DNA of 64,000 bases from assembly GCF_900996225.1 (NCBI RefSeq), contig NZ_CAAJGL010000134.1, forward strand, positions 291,996 to 355,995. The letters run 5' to 3'. Source of the stretch: Paraburkholderia sp. BCC1884. GTDB taxonomy: Bacteria > Pseudomonadota > Gammaproteobacteria > Burkholderiales > Burkholderiaceae. The position numbers and the translations under genes are program-made. Below are positions 9,734-18,831 of the stretch, one piece after another. Numbering within the stretch: the first letter of the stretch is position 1; every line of letters begins with the position of its first letter. The notes beneath the pieces are model-generated. The model saw only the letters and a list, made by a program, of their open reading frames with translations, was not told the origin of the DNA and did no database searches.

Positions 9734-9935
9734 CGGGCACTTTCGGAATCCGGAAGAGTCTCATAGGGCTCATCGGCAGTCTCACTTTGCTGATGCCGAA
9801 CAAAAAATTCCTATTTGTTACAAACACTTGGAACGCTTCAAGTAGAATGTCGTCCAATCCAGCTGTATGCTTTCACTTTCTTGACACGCGTATTTTGCGC
9901 GTGCCTCGTGTCTCTCGTTCCACAGGTAAATTGCC

Positions 9936-11132
9936 TTGTTGAATTCTTTGCTCGACTTCCTTGCCCACGGTCTGTTGCACTTCTCGTGGTGGCAACTCGT
10001 GGTGTACACGCTGATCGCGACGCACATTACGATCATCGGCGTGACGGTCTATCTGCATCGCTGCCAGGCGCACCGCGCGCTGGAGCTGCATCCGATCGTC
10101 AGTCATTTTTTCCGTTTCTGGCTGTGGATGACCACCGGCATGCTGACCGGCCAGTGGGCTGCGATTCACCGTAAGCACCACGCCAAGTGCGAGACCGAAG
10201 AAGATCCGCACAGCCCGCAGACGCGCGGCATCTGGAAGGTGCTGCTCGAAGGTGCCGAGTTGTATCGCACTGAAGCGAAAAACGAAGAAACCATGCGCAA
10301 GTTCAGTCACGGCACGCCGAACGACTGGATGGAGCGCAACGTCTACACGAAGTACCCGATTCTCGGCGTGAGCCTGATGATGGTGCTGAACGTGGCGCTG
10401 TTCGGCGTCGTCGGTCTGACGATCTGGGCCATCCAGATGGTGTGGATCCCGTTCTGGGCGGCCGGTGTGGTCAACGGTCTCGCGCACTTCTGGGGCTACC
10501 GCAACTTCAATTCGTCGGACGCCAGCACGAACATCTTCCCGTGGGGCATCATCATCGGCGGTGAAGAGTTGCACAACAATCATCACACGTATGCGACGTC
10601 GGCCAAGCTGTCGAACAAGTGGTACGAGTTCGATATCGGCTGGATGTACATCCGCATCATGTCGGCGTTCCGTTTGGCCAAGGTGAAGAAGGTTGCGCCT
10701 ACGCCGCGTCTGACCACCGGCAAGCTGGTGCTCGATCAGGACACGCTGCAAGCCGTGCTCGCCAACCGCTACGAAGTGATGGCGCGCTACGGCAAGGCGC
10801 TCAAGCGCGCGTATCGTCAGGAGCTGGCGCATCTGAAGGAAGTCGGCGCGCGTGAAAAGTATCAGGTGATGCGTGGCGCGCGCAGCTGGTTTCACAAGGA
10901 AGAAGCAGGCCTCGATGAACCGCAGAAGCGTCAGCTGCCGCAGATTTTCGCGAACAGCCAGAAACTGAAGACCTACATCGACATGCGCAACGAACTCGCG
11001 TCGATGTGGGAGCGCTCGAACGCATCGCGCGACCAGTTGCTGATCCAGTTGCAGGACTGGTGCCACCGCGCCGAGCAGAGCGGCATCAAGGCGCTGCAGG
11101 AATTTGCGCTGCGACTGCGTCGATATGCCTGA
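9936..11132 (+). CDS. Membrane fatty-acid (acyl-CoA type) desaturase
   Basis: Di-iron membrane desaturase of about 398 aa that introduces a double bond into acyl chains. The three histidine boxes are visible: HRCQAH (about residues 45-50), HRKHH (about 83-87) and HNNHH (about 211-215), separated by paired hydrophobic segments. The start is a TTG at 9936; no ATG lies near the conserved N-terminus. A TAGAAT at 9843-9848 could be a -10 box. The C-terminal ~130 residues after the last histidine box are basic and predicted soluble. Confidence 0.88.
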   Translation: MLNSLLDFLAHGLLHFSWWQLVVYTLIATHITIIGVTVYLHRCQAHRALELHPIVSHFFRFWLWMTTGMLTGQWAAIHRKHHAKCETEEDPHSPQTRGIWKVLLEGAELYRTEAKNEETMRKFSHGTPNDWMERNVYTKYPILGVSLMMVLNVALFGVVGLTIWAIQMVWIPFWAAGVVNGLAHFWGYRNFNSSDASTNIFPWGIIIGGEELHNNHHTYATSAKLSNKWYEFDIGWMYIRIMSAFRLAKVKKVAPTPRLTTGKLVLDQDTLQAVLANRYEVMARYGKALKRAYRQELAHLKEVGAREKYQVMRGARSWFHKEEAGLDEPQKRQLPQIFANSQKLKTYIDMRNELASMWERSNASRDQLLIQLQDWCHRAEQSGIKALQEFALRLRRYA

Positions 11133-11164
11133 TAGCGAAATCCATTAAAATCTCGTTACGTCAC

Positions 11165-11188
11165 AAAACCCCGCGTTGGCGGGGTTTT
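11165..11188 (+). terminator. Intrinsic terminator after the desaturase
   Basis: Ten-base-pair stem AAAACCCCGC / GCGGGGTTTT with a GTTG tetraloop, ending in T residues; 32 bases after the desaturase stop and before nadA. Confidence 0.85.
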
Positions 11189-11262
11189 GCTTTTTGGGCC
11201 GCGGAAATTGCAGTAACACGCAATTGACAGTCCGCAGCGGCAGAGCGAGGGCAGAGGAGATC

Positions 11263-12402
11263 ATGGATCAGCAGGCGATCAGGACCGTCGAATACGACCG
11301 GCCACATGCGCAGGGTATGACCTGCGGGATCGGGCAGGCGTGGGCGAAGGTGCCCGACGAGCCGTCGAAAGAAGAGAAAGTGGCGCTCAAGGCACGCATT
11401 CGCGCGTTGCTCGAGCGGGAGAAGGCGGTGCTCGTCGCGCACTATTATGTCGACGCGGAATTGCAGGAACTGGCCGACGAGACGGGCGGATGCGTCGCCG
11501 ACTCGCTCGAGATGGCGCGCTTCGGCCGCGATCACGAGGCGCAAACGCTGGTCGTAGCGGGTGTGCGTTTCATGGGCGAGACGTCGAAAATTCTGAGTCC
11601 GGACAAACGCATTCTGATGCCGGATCTCGACGCAACCTGTTCGCTCGATCTCGGCTGTCCCGTCGACGAATTTTCGGCCTTCTGCGACGCCCATCCCGAC
11701 CGCACGGTAGTCGTCTATGCGAACACCAGCGCGGCGGTCAAAGCGCGCGCGGACTGGATGGTGACGTCGTCGATCGGATTGGAAATCGTTGCCGATCTGC
11801 ACGCGCGCGGCGAAAAGATCATCTGGGCACCGGACCGCCACCTTGGCAGCTACATTCAGAACAAGACCGGTGCGGACATGCTGTTGTGGCAGGGCTCGTG
11901 TCTCGTGCACGACGAATTCAAAGCCATCGAACTCGATCTGCTGCGCGCTGAATATCCGGGCGCGAAGGTGCTCGTGCATCCGGAGTCGCCGGCGAATGTC
12001 GTGGCGCTGGCGGACGTGGTCGGCTCGACCACCCAGTTGATCGACGCCGCGCAAAAACTCGACGCAACGCATTTCATCGTCGCAACCGATCTCGGCATTC
12101 TGCACAAGATGCAACTCGCCGCGCCCGGCAAGACGCTGATAGCGGCGCCGACGGCGGGCAACAGTGCAACCTGCAAGAGCTGCGCGCATTGTCCGTGGAT
12201 GGCGATGAATGGCCTCGCTAACCTCGCTGAGGTACTCGAGCGAGGCCACAACGAAATTTTCGTCGACCGTGCGCTTGGCGAGCGGGCGCGTCTGCCGATC
12301 GACCGCATGCTCGACTTTGCTGCGCGTCACAAGAAGCGTGTGCAGGCTAGCGGCGACCTTGCGCGCGACGCGCAACTGTATTCAAACGTGGGGGCGGCGT
12401 AA
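11263..12402 (+). CDS. nadA: Quinolinate synthase
   Basis: NadA condenses iminoaspartate with dihydroxyacetone phosphate to quinolinate using a 4Fe-4S cluster. The 379 aa protein has VAHYYVDAELQELAD, the cysteine-bearing segments DATCSLDLGCP and SATCKSCAHCPWMAMN, and the VHPESP motif. ATG 11263 is chosen because GAGGAGA lies upstream of it. The TAA stop overlaps the nadC ATG by one base (TAATG). With nadC and the convergent nadB the whole aspartate-to-NAMN route is in this window. Confidence 0.96.
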   Translation: MDQQAIRTVEYDRPHAQGMTCGIGQAWAKVPDEPSKEEKVALKARIRALLEREKAVLVAHYYVDAELQELADETGGCVADSLEMARFGRDHEAQTLVVAGVRFMGETSKILSPDKRILMPDLDATCSLDLGCPVDEFSAFCDAHPDRTVVVYANTSAAVKARADWMVTSSIGLEIVADLHARGEKIIWAPDRHLGSYIQNKTGADMLLWQGSCLVHDEFKAIELDLLRAEYPGAKVLVHPESPANVVALADVVGSTTQLIDAAQKLDATHFIVATDLGILHKMQLAAPGKTLIAAPTAGNSATCKSCAHCPWMAMNGLANLAEVLERGHNEIFVDRALGERARLPIDRMLDFAARHKKRVQASGDLARDAQLYSNVGAA

Positions 12403-13301
12403 TGGGGGCAATGGAGCGCAATCAGGTCGACGCGGTGTCTCCGCTGTTCGACGAAATTTACGCGCAATACGGCGCGGCATTCGACGCCGCCTTAGCGCGC
12501 AACGTTGTCGACGCGCTGGCGGAGGATATCGGTACAGGCGACCAGACCGGCCGCCTCGTGCCCGTCGACGACGTGCGCGAAGCGCGCATCATCGTGCGCG
12601 AGGATGCAGTGTTGTGCGGCGTGCCCTGGTTCAACGCGGTGATGAAGCAGGTCGATCCACGCATCGAGGTGACGTGGCGGTACCGCGAGGGCGACCGGAT
12701 GACCGCGAACACGCCGGTGTGCGACATGCGTGGTCCGGTTCGCGCGCTGCTGACGGCGGAGCGCAACGCGTTGAACTTTCTGCAACTGCTCTCTGGCGTG
12801 GCGAGTGCAACGCGTCGATATGTCGATGCCGTCGCGCATACGCAAACGCGAGTCCTCGATACACGCAAGACTTTGCCGGGCTTGCGGCTCGCGCAAAAAT
12901 ACGCGGTGCGCGTCGGTGGCGGCGTGAATCAACGGCTCGCGCTGTACGACGGCATTCTGATCAAGGAAAACCACATCGCGGCAGCGGGTGGCGTCGGCGC
13001 AGCGATGGATGCTGCGCTTGAGTTGAATGCGGGTGTGTCGATCCAGATCGAAGTCGAGACGCTTGAGCAGTTGGGCATTGCCTTGGCGCACGGCGCGCAA
13101 TCCATCCTGCTGGACAATTTTTCGTTCGATGCAATGCGCGAAGCGGTGCGGATGACGGCGGGTCGTGCAGTGCTCGAAGTATCCGGCGGCGTCAATTTCG
13201 ATACGGTTCGCACGATCGCAGAGACCGGCGTGGACCGCGTATCGATCGGTGCGCTGACCAAAGACGTGCGCGCAACCGATTACTCGATGCGGATTGTCTA
13301 G
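12402..13301 (+). CDS. nadC: Nicotinate-nucleotide pyrophosphorylase (quinolinate phosphoribosyltransferase)
   Basis: NadC makes nicotinate mononucleotide from quinolinate and PRPP. The 299 aa protein shows LLSGVASATR, the substrate-binding DTRKTLPGLRLAQKYAV, GGGVNQRLALYDGILIKENH, and the barrel-end motif EVSGGVNFDTV. Start ATG 12402 overlaps nadA; an internal ATG at 12411 is possible. It is clearly translated with nadA. Confidence 0.96.
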   Translation: MGAMERNQVDAVSPLFDEIYAQYGAAFDAALARNVVDALAEDIGTGDQTGRLVPVDDVREARIIVREDAVLCGVPWFNAVMKQVDPRIEVTWRYREGDRMTANTPVCDMRGPVRALLTAERNALNFLQLLSGVASATRRYVDAVAHTQTRVLDTRKTLPGLRLAQKYAVRVGGGVNQRLALYDGILIKENHIAAAGGVGAAMDAALELNAGVSIQIEVETLEQLGIALAHGAQSILLDNFSFDAMREAVRMTAGRAVLEVSGGVNFDTVRTIAETGVDRVSIGALTKDVRATDYSMRIV

Positions 13302-13332
13302 GGCAAGCAGGCGAACCGCTCGTAGTGGATAG

Positions 13333-13368
13333 AAAGCCATCGTCGGAGCAATTCGGCGATGGCTTTTT
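13333..13368. terminator. Terminator between convergent nadC and nadB
   Basis: Inverted repeat AAAGCCATCG ... CGATGGCTTT with a T-run on the plus side, located between the stops of nadC (+) and nadB (-). Works best for nadC and may be bidirectional. Confidence 0.75.
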
Positions 13369-13393
13369 CACTTCGATCTGAACTCGGGTTCGA

Positions 13394-14992
13394 TCACACG
13401 TTGCGATTGCGCACGTTCTCTGGCGAGAGGACGGTCGGCAGCGCTTTGGGCAAGGTTGCCGGCCAATCGCGGCTAAAGTGCAGGCCACGGCTTTCACGCC
13501 GTGATCGCGCACCTTCGACAATCAACGAAGCAACATCGACCAGGTTGCGCAACTCGAGCAGATCGCGGCTCACCTTGAAGTTTGCGTAGTACTCGTGGAT
13601 TTCGTCGCGCAACAGGGCGAGCCGATGCTTGGCGCGCGCCAGCCGCTTGTCCGTGCGCACGATGCCGACGTAGTTCCACATCAGCCGGCGCAGCTCATCC
13701 CAATTGTGCGCAACCACCACTTCTTCGTCCGGATCGGAGACGCGACTCTCGTCCCAGTCAGGCAGCGGCGCGTGAACGGCGGCGCTGAAGCCTTCTTCCT
13801 CGATGGCTTGCGCAGCGGAGCGTCCGATCACGAGGCATTCGAGCAGCGAGTTGCTGGCTAGCCGGTTAGCACCGTGCAGGCCTGTACACGACGTCTCGCC
13901 GACCGCATAGAGCCCGGCCAGATCGGTGCGTCCTGCCAGATCCGTCACGACACCGCCGCATGTGTAGTGCGCCGCCGGCACGACCGGAATCCCTTCCTTC
14001 GTAATGTCGATGCCGAACTCCATGCAGCGGGCCAGGATGGTCGGAAAGTGTTCGCGTAGGAACTCAGGCGATTGATGGCTGATGTCGAGGTACACGCAAT
14101 CGATACCGCGCTTCTTGATTTCAAAGTCGATCGCCCGCGCGACGATGTCGCGCGGCGCGAGTTCGGCGCGCTCGTCGTGCTTCGGCATGAAGCGCGTCCC
14201 GTCCGGCAGTCTCAGGATGCCGCCTTCACCGCGCACGGCTTCCGAGATCAGGAACGACTTGGCGTACGGATGGAAAAGACAGGTCGGATGGAACTGGATG
14301 AATTCCATGTTCGATACGCGGCAGCCGGCGCGCCATGCCATTGCAATGCCATCGCCGGTCGCTGTGTCGGGGTTGGTGGTGTACAGATACACCTTGCCGG
14401 CGCCGCCGGTGGCGAGCACGGTATGCGGCGCTTCGATTGTCACGGTGCGGCCGCTTGGCAGATCGAGCGCGTAAAGACCGTGACAACGGCGGCCGGGCAA
14501 ACCAAGCCGGTCGGACGTGATCAGGTCGATCGCGTAGTGATCTTCGAGCAGGGTGATATTCGGGTGGCTGCGCACGCGCTCGCTGAGCGTGGCGACCACG
14601 GCGTGCCCTGTAGCGTCAGCCGCATGGATGATCCGTCGATGACTGTGGCCGCCTTCGCGCGTCAAATGGAAACCGAGTTCGGCGGCGTCGTCTTTGGTGA
14701 ACGGCACGCCTTGCTCGATCAGCCATTCGATCGCGGCGCGCCCATGTTCGACGATGAAGCGTGTGGCCGCTTCGTCGCACAGACCGCCTCCGGCGATCAG
14801 CGTATCGCGCACGTGATTTTCGATGCTGTCCGCGGAGTCAAGCACGGCCGCGATACCGCCTTGCGCCCAATCGCTCGCACCTTCGGTCATCGATCGCTTG
14901 GCGACCACTGCAACACGCCGCGTCTCGGCGAGATTAAGCGCAACGCTCAATCCAGCCAGGCCGCTACCGACAATCGCCACATCGAATTCCAT
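13394..14992 (-). CDS. nadB: L-aspartate oxidase
   Basis: FAD enzyme that oxidises L-aspartate to iminoaspartate, the NadA substrate. About 532 aa: dinucleotide fold VAIVGSGLAGLSVAL at the N-terminus, the WAQGGIAAVL loop, HSHRRIIHAADATG, and TCGGVVTDLAGRTDLAGLYAVGE typical of the succinate dehydrogenase/NadB family. I favour the ATG at 14992 because GGAG is 9 bases upstream; the ATG at 15001 would have GGAG directly against it. It is convergent with nadAC and preceded by the rpmBG terminator. Confidence 0.96.
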   Translation of the reverse strand: MEFDVAIVGSGLAGLSVALNLAETRRVAVVAKRSMTEGASDWAQGGIAAVLDSADSIENHVRDTLIAGGGLCDEAATRFIVEHGRAAIEWLIEQGVPFTKDDAAELGFHLTREGGHSHRRIIHAADATGHAVVATLSERVRSHPNITLLEDHYAIDLITSDRLGLPGRRCHGLYALDLPSGRTVTIEAPHTVLATGGAGKVYLYTTNPDTATGDGIAMAWRAGCRVSNMEFIQFHPTCLFHPYAKSFLISEAVRGEGGILRLPDGTRFMPKHDERAELAPRDIVARAIDFEIKKRGIDCVYLDISHQSPEFLREHFPTILARCMEFGIDITKEGIPVVPAAHYTCGGVVTDLAGRTDLAGLYAVGETSCTGLHGANRLASNSLLECLVIGRSAAQAIEEEGFSAAVHAPLPDWDESRVSDPDEEVVVAHNWDELRRLMWNYVGIVRTDKRLARAKHRLALLRDEIHEYYANFKVSRDLLELRNLVDVASLIVEGARSRRESRGLHFSRDWPATLPKALPTVLSPENVRNRNV

Positions 14993-15190
14993 TGCCACCA
15001 TCTCCGCTTTCGTTTTTGCCGTGACGACGAGCTATCGCGGCTCGTCGCTAAAACGAGAAAGCATACGCGTCGTGACGGATGAGGGAAAGCTGGCCAAACG
15101 GTATAAGTCTGTTGACTGCGATGAGCGGGGGAAATCTAAGGAGGCATTCCGCGCGCAGGGTGGCGCGCGATAAAAAACCAAAGCGCAAAC

Positions 15191-15222
15191 AAAAAAGCCT
15201 CGCACGAATGCGAGGCTTTTTT
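15191..15222 (-). terminator. Terminator of the rpmB-rpmG operon
   Basis: Stem AAAAAAGCCTCGCA / TGCGAGGCTTTTTT around a CGAA loop, 36 bases past the rpmG stop. Symmetrical A/T flanks allow action on both strands, but only the minus strand has a gene that needs it. Confidence 0.88.
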
Positions 15223-15257
15223 GCATGTCTTTGCCTTCGTCAGGCAGGAGCCAAGAT

Positions 15258-15425
15258 TTACTTAATCTTGGTTTCCTTGTAGTCAACGTGCTTACGGACG
15301 ACCGGATCAAACTTCTTGATCAGCATCTTTTCCGGCATGTTGCGTTTGTTCTTCGTGGTCGTGTAGAAGTGACCCGTGCCTGCGGTCGATTCCAACTTGA
15401 TCTTGTCGCGTGCGCCTTTCGCCAT
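15258..15425 (-). CDS. rpmG: 50S ribosomal protein L33
   Basis: A 55-codon gene encoding a basic protein that starts MAKGARDKIKLESTAGTG and ends in YKETKIK, the proteobacterial L33 pattern without the zinc cysteines. A GGAGT ribosome site precedes the ATG at 15425. It follows rpmB by 10 bases in the conserved rpmBG order, and the shared terminator is at 15191-15222. Confidence 0.97.
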   Translation of the reverse strand: MAKGARDKIKLESTAGTGHFYTTTKNKRNMPEKMLIKKFDPVVRKHVDYKETKIK

Positions 15426-15435
15426 GATTTACTCC

Positions 15436-15669
15436 TTAGGCTTGGCCGCGTGCGCGCAGATCTGCGAGCACAGCGTCAATACCGTTCTTGTCGATCAGGC
15501 GAAGGCCGGCGTTCGAGACGCGCAGACGCACCCAACGGTTTTCGCTTTCCACCCAAATACGGCGGTTTTGCAGGTTCGGAAGGAACCGGCGCTTGGTTTT
15601 GTTGTTCGCGTGGGAAACGTTGTTGCCGCTCATCGGCGCTTTCCCAGTTACTTGGCATACGCGTGCCAT
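15436..15669 (-). CDS. rpmB: 50S ribosomal protein L28
   Basis: A 77 aa basic protein beginning MARVCQVTGKAPMSGNNVSH and carrying the RRFLPNLQNRRIWV segment of L28. It is the first gene of rpmBG. A good promoter lies about 150 bases upstream (15821-15850), which leaves a roughly 145-base leader. Confidence 0.97.
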   Translation of the reverse strand: MARVCQVTGKAPMSGNNVSHANNKTKRRFLPNLQNRRIWVESENRWVRLRVSNAGLRLIDKNGIDAVLADLRARGQA

Positions 15670-15820
15670 GAGAGCACTCCTAATACGCTAATTCTGAGTT
15701 CGAACGCCGTGAAAGTTTCCCGAGAAGAGCCGCGCTTGAGTCGTGAAACTGAAGTCGCTAGGTCCTTGCCGGAACGCCTTAATGGCTTCGGAACAGGGGG
15801 TTGGAAATAGGCAAACCGGA

Positions 15821-15850
15821 ATTATAGCGGAAAAAAAGCCGCAAAATCAA
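15821..15850 (-). promoter_or_regulatory. Sigma-70 promoter for rpmBG
   Basis: On the minus strand TTGATT (15845-15850) is followed after 18 bases by a perfect TATAAT (15821-15826). Transcription would start near 15814. Confidence 0.7.
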
Positions 15851-15908
15851 ACCTTATTTGCGATGGCGAACATGGGGTAGCGCCGTCGCGACCCAGGTTT
15901 AGGCCCTC

Positions 15909-16673
15909 TCAAGGCCAACCGGCGCGGGCAAAGGAGTAAACCTGATCGGCCCCGATCACCAGGTGATCGACGAGTTGTACGTCGATCAGCGCGAGCGTAT
16001 CGCGCAGCGTTCTCGTGAGACGGCAGTCGCTGGCACTCGGCTCCACGACGCCAGACGGATGATTGTGCGCGACGATCAGGCTGGCGGCATTCAGACTCAG
16101 TGCGCGCCGCGCAATCTCGCGCGGATAGACGGCCATGCGCGTCAACGTCCCCGCTGCGCTGTCCTCGCAGTGTATCAAGCGATGCCGCGCGTCGAGGTAA
16201 AGCGACACAAATACCTCCTGCGGGCGACTGCCGATCCGCAGGCGCAGATAATTCTCCACCGCGTCTGGCGAATTCATCAGCGGACGCTCACGCAGCTTCG
16301 CGATCAGCGAGCGCCTCGCCATTTCCATGATGGCGAGCAGTTGGGTTTTCTTGGCAGGACCGATGCCGTGCAGGCCCTCGAAGTCGCTGTAGGACGCATC
16401 GAGCATGGCGCGCAGCGAGCCGAAGCGCTCCAGCAGGGCGGTCGCGACGGTGAACACGTCACGGCCGGGTAGTCCCGAGCCGAGCACCAGCACGATCATC
16501 TCGGTATCCGACAATACGCTGGGCCCCAGTTCGATCAGGCGCTCGCGCGGCATATCCCGCTTGAGCCATTTGCCGCGAACGAGTCGCGGGCGCGGTCGTT
16601 TGACGCGTACGGGCGTCTGGCGGGAGACGGTTTCCAGCGGCGTTGGGTCAGTCATCGGGGCGTAATCTGCCAT
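15909..16673 (-). CDS. radC: RadC-family JAB/MPN protein
   Basis: RadC/YicR-type protein of about 254 aa. Helix-hairpin-helix-like region (LHGIGPAKKTQLLA) in the middle, then the JAB1/MPN metalloprotease-like domain with the metal motif AHNHPSGVVEPSASD and an upstream catalytic Glu candidate. The biochemical role is unsettled; the old DNA-repair label is not well supported. The start at 16673 (MADYAPMTD) or 16655 (MTDPTPLE) cannot be decided; the long upstream extension in frame looks non-coding. It is divergent from the FKBP gene. Confidence 0.92.
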   Translation of the reverse strand: MADYAPMTDPTPLETVSRQTPVRVKRPRPRLVRGKWLKRDMPRERLIELGPSVLSDTEMIVLVLGSGLPGRDVFTVATALLERFGSLRAMLDASYSDFEGLHGIGPAKKTQLLAIMEMARRSLIAKLRERPLMNSPDAVENYLRLRIGSRPQEVFVSLYLDARHRLIHCEDSAAGTLTRMAVYPREIARRALSLNAASLIVAHNHPSGVVEPSASDCRLTRTLRDTLALIDVQLVDHLVIGADQVYSFARAGWP

Positions 16674-16873
16674 ATATATAGGGGTACTCCGCTGTGGATT
16701 GGGGGTGGCGCGGCGCGGGCGGTCGTCGCGCCGCGCGCACGACAGACCCAAGCCGCCGTCCGTTATGTGGCTTACAATAGGCGCTTTGCGCACGGCATGC
16801 CGACGGTTTGCCACACGCGTCGACTGCGCCCGCGGCGCACGCGTGGAGCGCGCTTCGACTGAGCGAGCACTGC

Positions 16874-17329
16874 ATGAGCATCATCGACATTTCCGAAGTG
16901 AAACCCGGTTCCCATGTGACGCTTCACTACCGGCTTTCCCTTGCCGATGGCGCCGAAGTCATCAATACCTTCAACGACAAGCCGGCCACGCTGCTGCTTG
17001 GAGCCGGTCAACTCGCGCCGCCGCTGGAAGACATTTTGCTGGGTTTGAAGGTCGGGCACCATTCGACCTTTCAGCTACCCGCGGGTCAGGCGTTCGGTCC
17101 GCGCAACCCGGAGCTGATCCAGCGCGTGTCGCTGGCCACGCTGCGTGAAAACAGTATGATCGGTGAGGATTTTTCGCCGGGCGATCTGGTCGAATTCAAC
17201 GCGCCGGGTGGCGGTCGCTACGCCGGCGTCCTGAAGGAAGTTGGCGAAACCTCTGCGCTGTTCGATTTCAATCACCCGCTTGCCGGCCAGGCGCTGGCGT
17301 TCGAAGTGAAAATCATCGGAATCTTGTAA
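16874..17329 (+). CDS. fkpB: FKBP-type peptidyl-prolyl isomerase (SlpA/FkpB-like)
   Basis: Short 151 aa FKBP-type cis-trans prolyl isomerase. It has the VTLHYRLSLADGAEV strand, the GAGQLAPPLEDILLGLKVG motif and an inserted flap of the SlyD/SlpA subgroup (AFGPRNPELIQRV). ATG 16874 starts MSIIDISEVKPG. The stop lies 2 bases from the ispH start, the same fkpB-ispH pairing as in E. coli. Confidence 0.93.
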   Translation: MSIIDISEVKPGSHVTLHYRLSLADGAEVINTFNDKPATLLLGAGQLAPPLEDILLGLKVGHHSTFQLPAGQAFGPRNPELIQRVSLATLRENSMIGEDFSPGDLVEFNAPGGGRYAGVLKEVGETSALFDFNHPLAGQALAFEVKIIGIL

Positions 17330-17331
17330 AC

Positions 17332-18291
17332 ATGAGCATCACGGAAACGACTCTTGCCGAAACCGAGATCCTGCTCGCGCAACCGCGCGGCTTCTGTGCG
17401 GGCGTAGACCGGGCCATCGAGATCGTCGAGCGAGCCATCAAACTGCATGGTTCGCCGATCTACGTGCGCCACGAAATCGTCCATAACGCCTATGTCGTCG
17501 AAGATTTGCGCAAGAAGGGCGCGATCTTCATCGAGCGGCTGGAAGAAGTGCCGTCGGGTAATACGGTCATTTTCAGCGCGCACGGCGTCTCGAAAGCGGT
17601 GCGCTCGGAAGCCGAGTCGCGCGGCCTGCGGGTGTACGACGCCACTTGTCCGCTCGTCACCAAAGTGCATATCGAAGTCGCGAAGATGCGTCAGGACGGC
17701 TTCGACATCGTCATGATCGGCCACAAGGGTCACCCGGAAGTCGAAGGGACCATGGGGCAGGCCGGCGAGGGCATGCATCTGGTCGAGGACATCGAAGACG
17801 TGCAGGCCTTGCAGCTGGACGACCCGGAGCGCATTGCGTTCGTCACGCAAACCACGCTGTCGGTCGACGATGCCGCTGAAATCATCGGTGCGCTGAAGGC
17901 CAAATATCCGTCCATCCGCGAGCCGAAGAAGCAGGACATCTGCTACGCCACGCAAAACCGGCAGGACGCGGTGAAGTTCATGGCGCCGCAGTGCGATGTC
18001 GTGATCGTGGTCGGCAGCCCGAATAGCTCGAACTCGAACCGGTTGCGCGAATTGGCTGAAAAGCTCGGCGTGCCCGCCTATATGGTGGACTCGCCCGACC
18101 AGATCGACCCGGTTTGGGTCGAAGGCAAGCGCCGCATCGGCGTCACGGCTGGCGCGTCCGCGCCGGAAGTGCTGGCGCAAGCCGTGATCGCGCGTTTGCG
18201 CGAGCTGGGTGTACGCAACGTGCGCGCGCTCGAAGGCATCGAGGAAAACATCGCGTTTCCTCTGCCGCGCGGATTGGGTCTGCCAGCCTGA
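17332..18291 (+). CDS. ispH: 4-hydroxy-3-methylbut-2-enyl diphosphate reductase
   Basis: IspH (LytB) catalyses the last step of the MEP isoprenoid pathway, giving IPP and DMAPP, with a 4Fe-4S cluster. The 319 aa protein has the three cluster cysteines in PRGFCAGVDRA, DATCPLVTKVH and ICYATQNRQ, plus the SPNSSNSNRL substrate loop. Coupled to the FKBP gene. A strong terminator follows. Confidence 0.97.
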   Translation: MSITETTLAETEILLAQPRGFCAGVDRAIEIVERAIKLHGSPIYVRHEIVHNAYVVEDLRKKGAIFIERLEEVPSGNTVIFSAHGVSKAVRSEAESRGLRVYDATCPLVTKVHIEVAKMRQDGFDIVMIGHKGHPEVEGTMGQAGEGMHLVEDIEDVQALQLDDPERIAFVTQTTLSVDDAAEIIGALKAKYPSIREPKKQDICYATQNRQDAVKFMAPQCDVVIVVGSPNSSNSNRLRELAEKLGVPAYMVDSPDQIDPVWVEGKRRIGVTAGASAPEVLAQAVIARLRELGVRNVRALEGIEENIAFPLPRGLGLPA

Positions 18292-18312
18292 CAATTAGCT
18301 GACGGCTGAAAG

Positions 18313-18340
18313 AAAAGCGCACCCCCGGGTGCGCTTTTTT
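18313..18340 (+). terminator. Terminator of fkpB-ispH
   Basis: Twelve-base inverted repeat AAAAGCGCACCC / GGGTGCGCTTTT followed by more T residues, 21 bases after the ispH stop. Confidence 0.9.
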
Positions 18341-18343
18341 TAT

Positions 18344-18738
18344 GTCTCGCGACTGGCAAAGTCATTTTATTAAAAGTGCCAGATCATGTGGCGCAGCAAT
18401 TTTAAGTGGCCTGCCCCACAAATTTCTTCTAAATGTGATCGGTCTTTTTATCGTCCGGCAGGTGATCGAGCCCCGTTTTAAAAAGAGTATTCAGCTTGCG
18501 GCGATTTTTGACGCACTAAGATAGTGCGTAAGCATCGTTGTTATTCAGAACGTAATACTTAAGGCGAAGCACGGTGTAATCGGGGCTTGAGCCAATTCCC
18601 TGCAACAGTTGATGCCATTGGGTCCAGCGCTGGTGCAACTGATGCACGGAAAAAAAGCGCAACCCGGTTGCGCCCATTGCCGATTTTGAGTCTCAAAATA
18701 AGGTTGCAATGCAGGAAAACCCTGCCGGTTCAACAATA
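18344..18738. other. Long gene-free stretch, relatively AT-rich
   Basis: About 400 bases with several A/T-rich patches unlike the neighbouring genes and no ORF with family features. It contains a minus-strand terminator-like hairpin (18650-18673) and, at its right end, the promoter proposed for the binding-protein gene. Confidence 0.5.
18650..18673 (-). terminator. Terminator-like hairpin on the minus strand
   Basis: GCGCAACC / GGTTGCGC hairpin (18657-18673) with a run of seven A on its plus-strand left, so a U-tract for minus-strand RNA. No minus-strand gene is seen upstream of it. Confidence 0.45.
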
Positions 18739-18766
18739 TTGCCCGTCGCAAAATTGGAGTTACAAT
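18739..18766 (+). promoter_or_regulatory. Promoter for the amino-acid binding-protein gene
   Basis: TTGCCC (18739-18744), 16 bases, TACAAT (18761-18766), 66 bases upstream of the ATG. Confidence 0.55.
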
Positions 18767-18831
18767 GCGCGCGTTCTCAAGGCCTCAGGGTCCCGGACAA
18801 TAGATTTTGCAAGGCGCGGGAGACCTATTTA

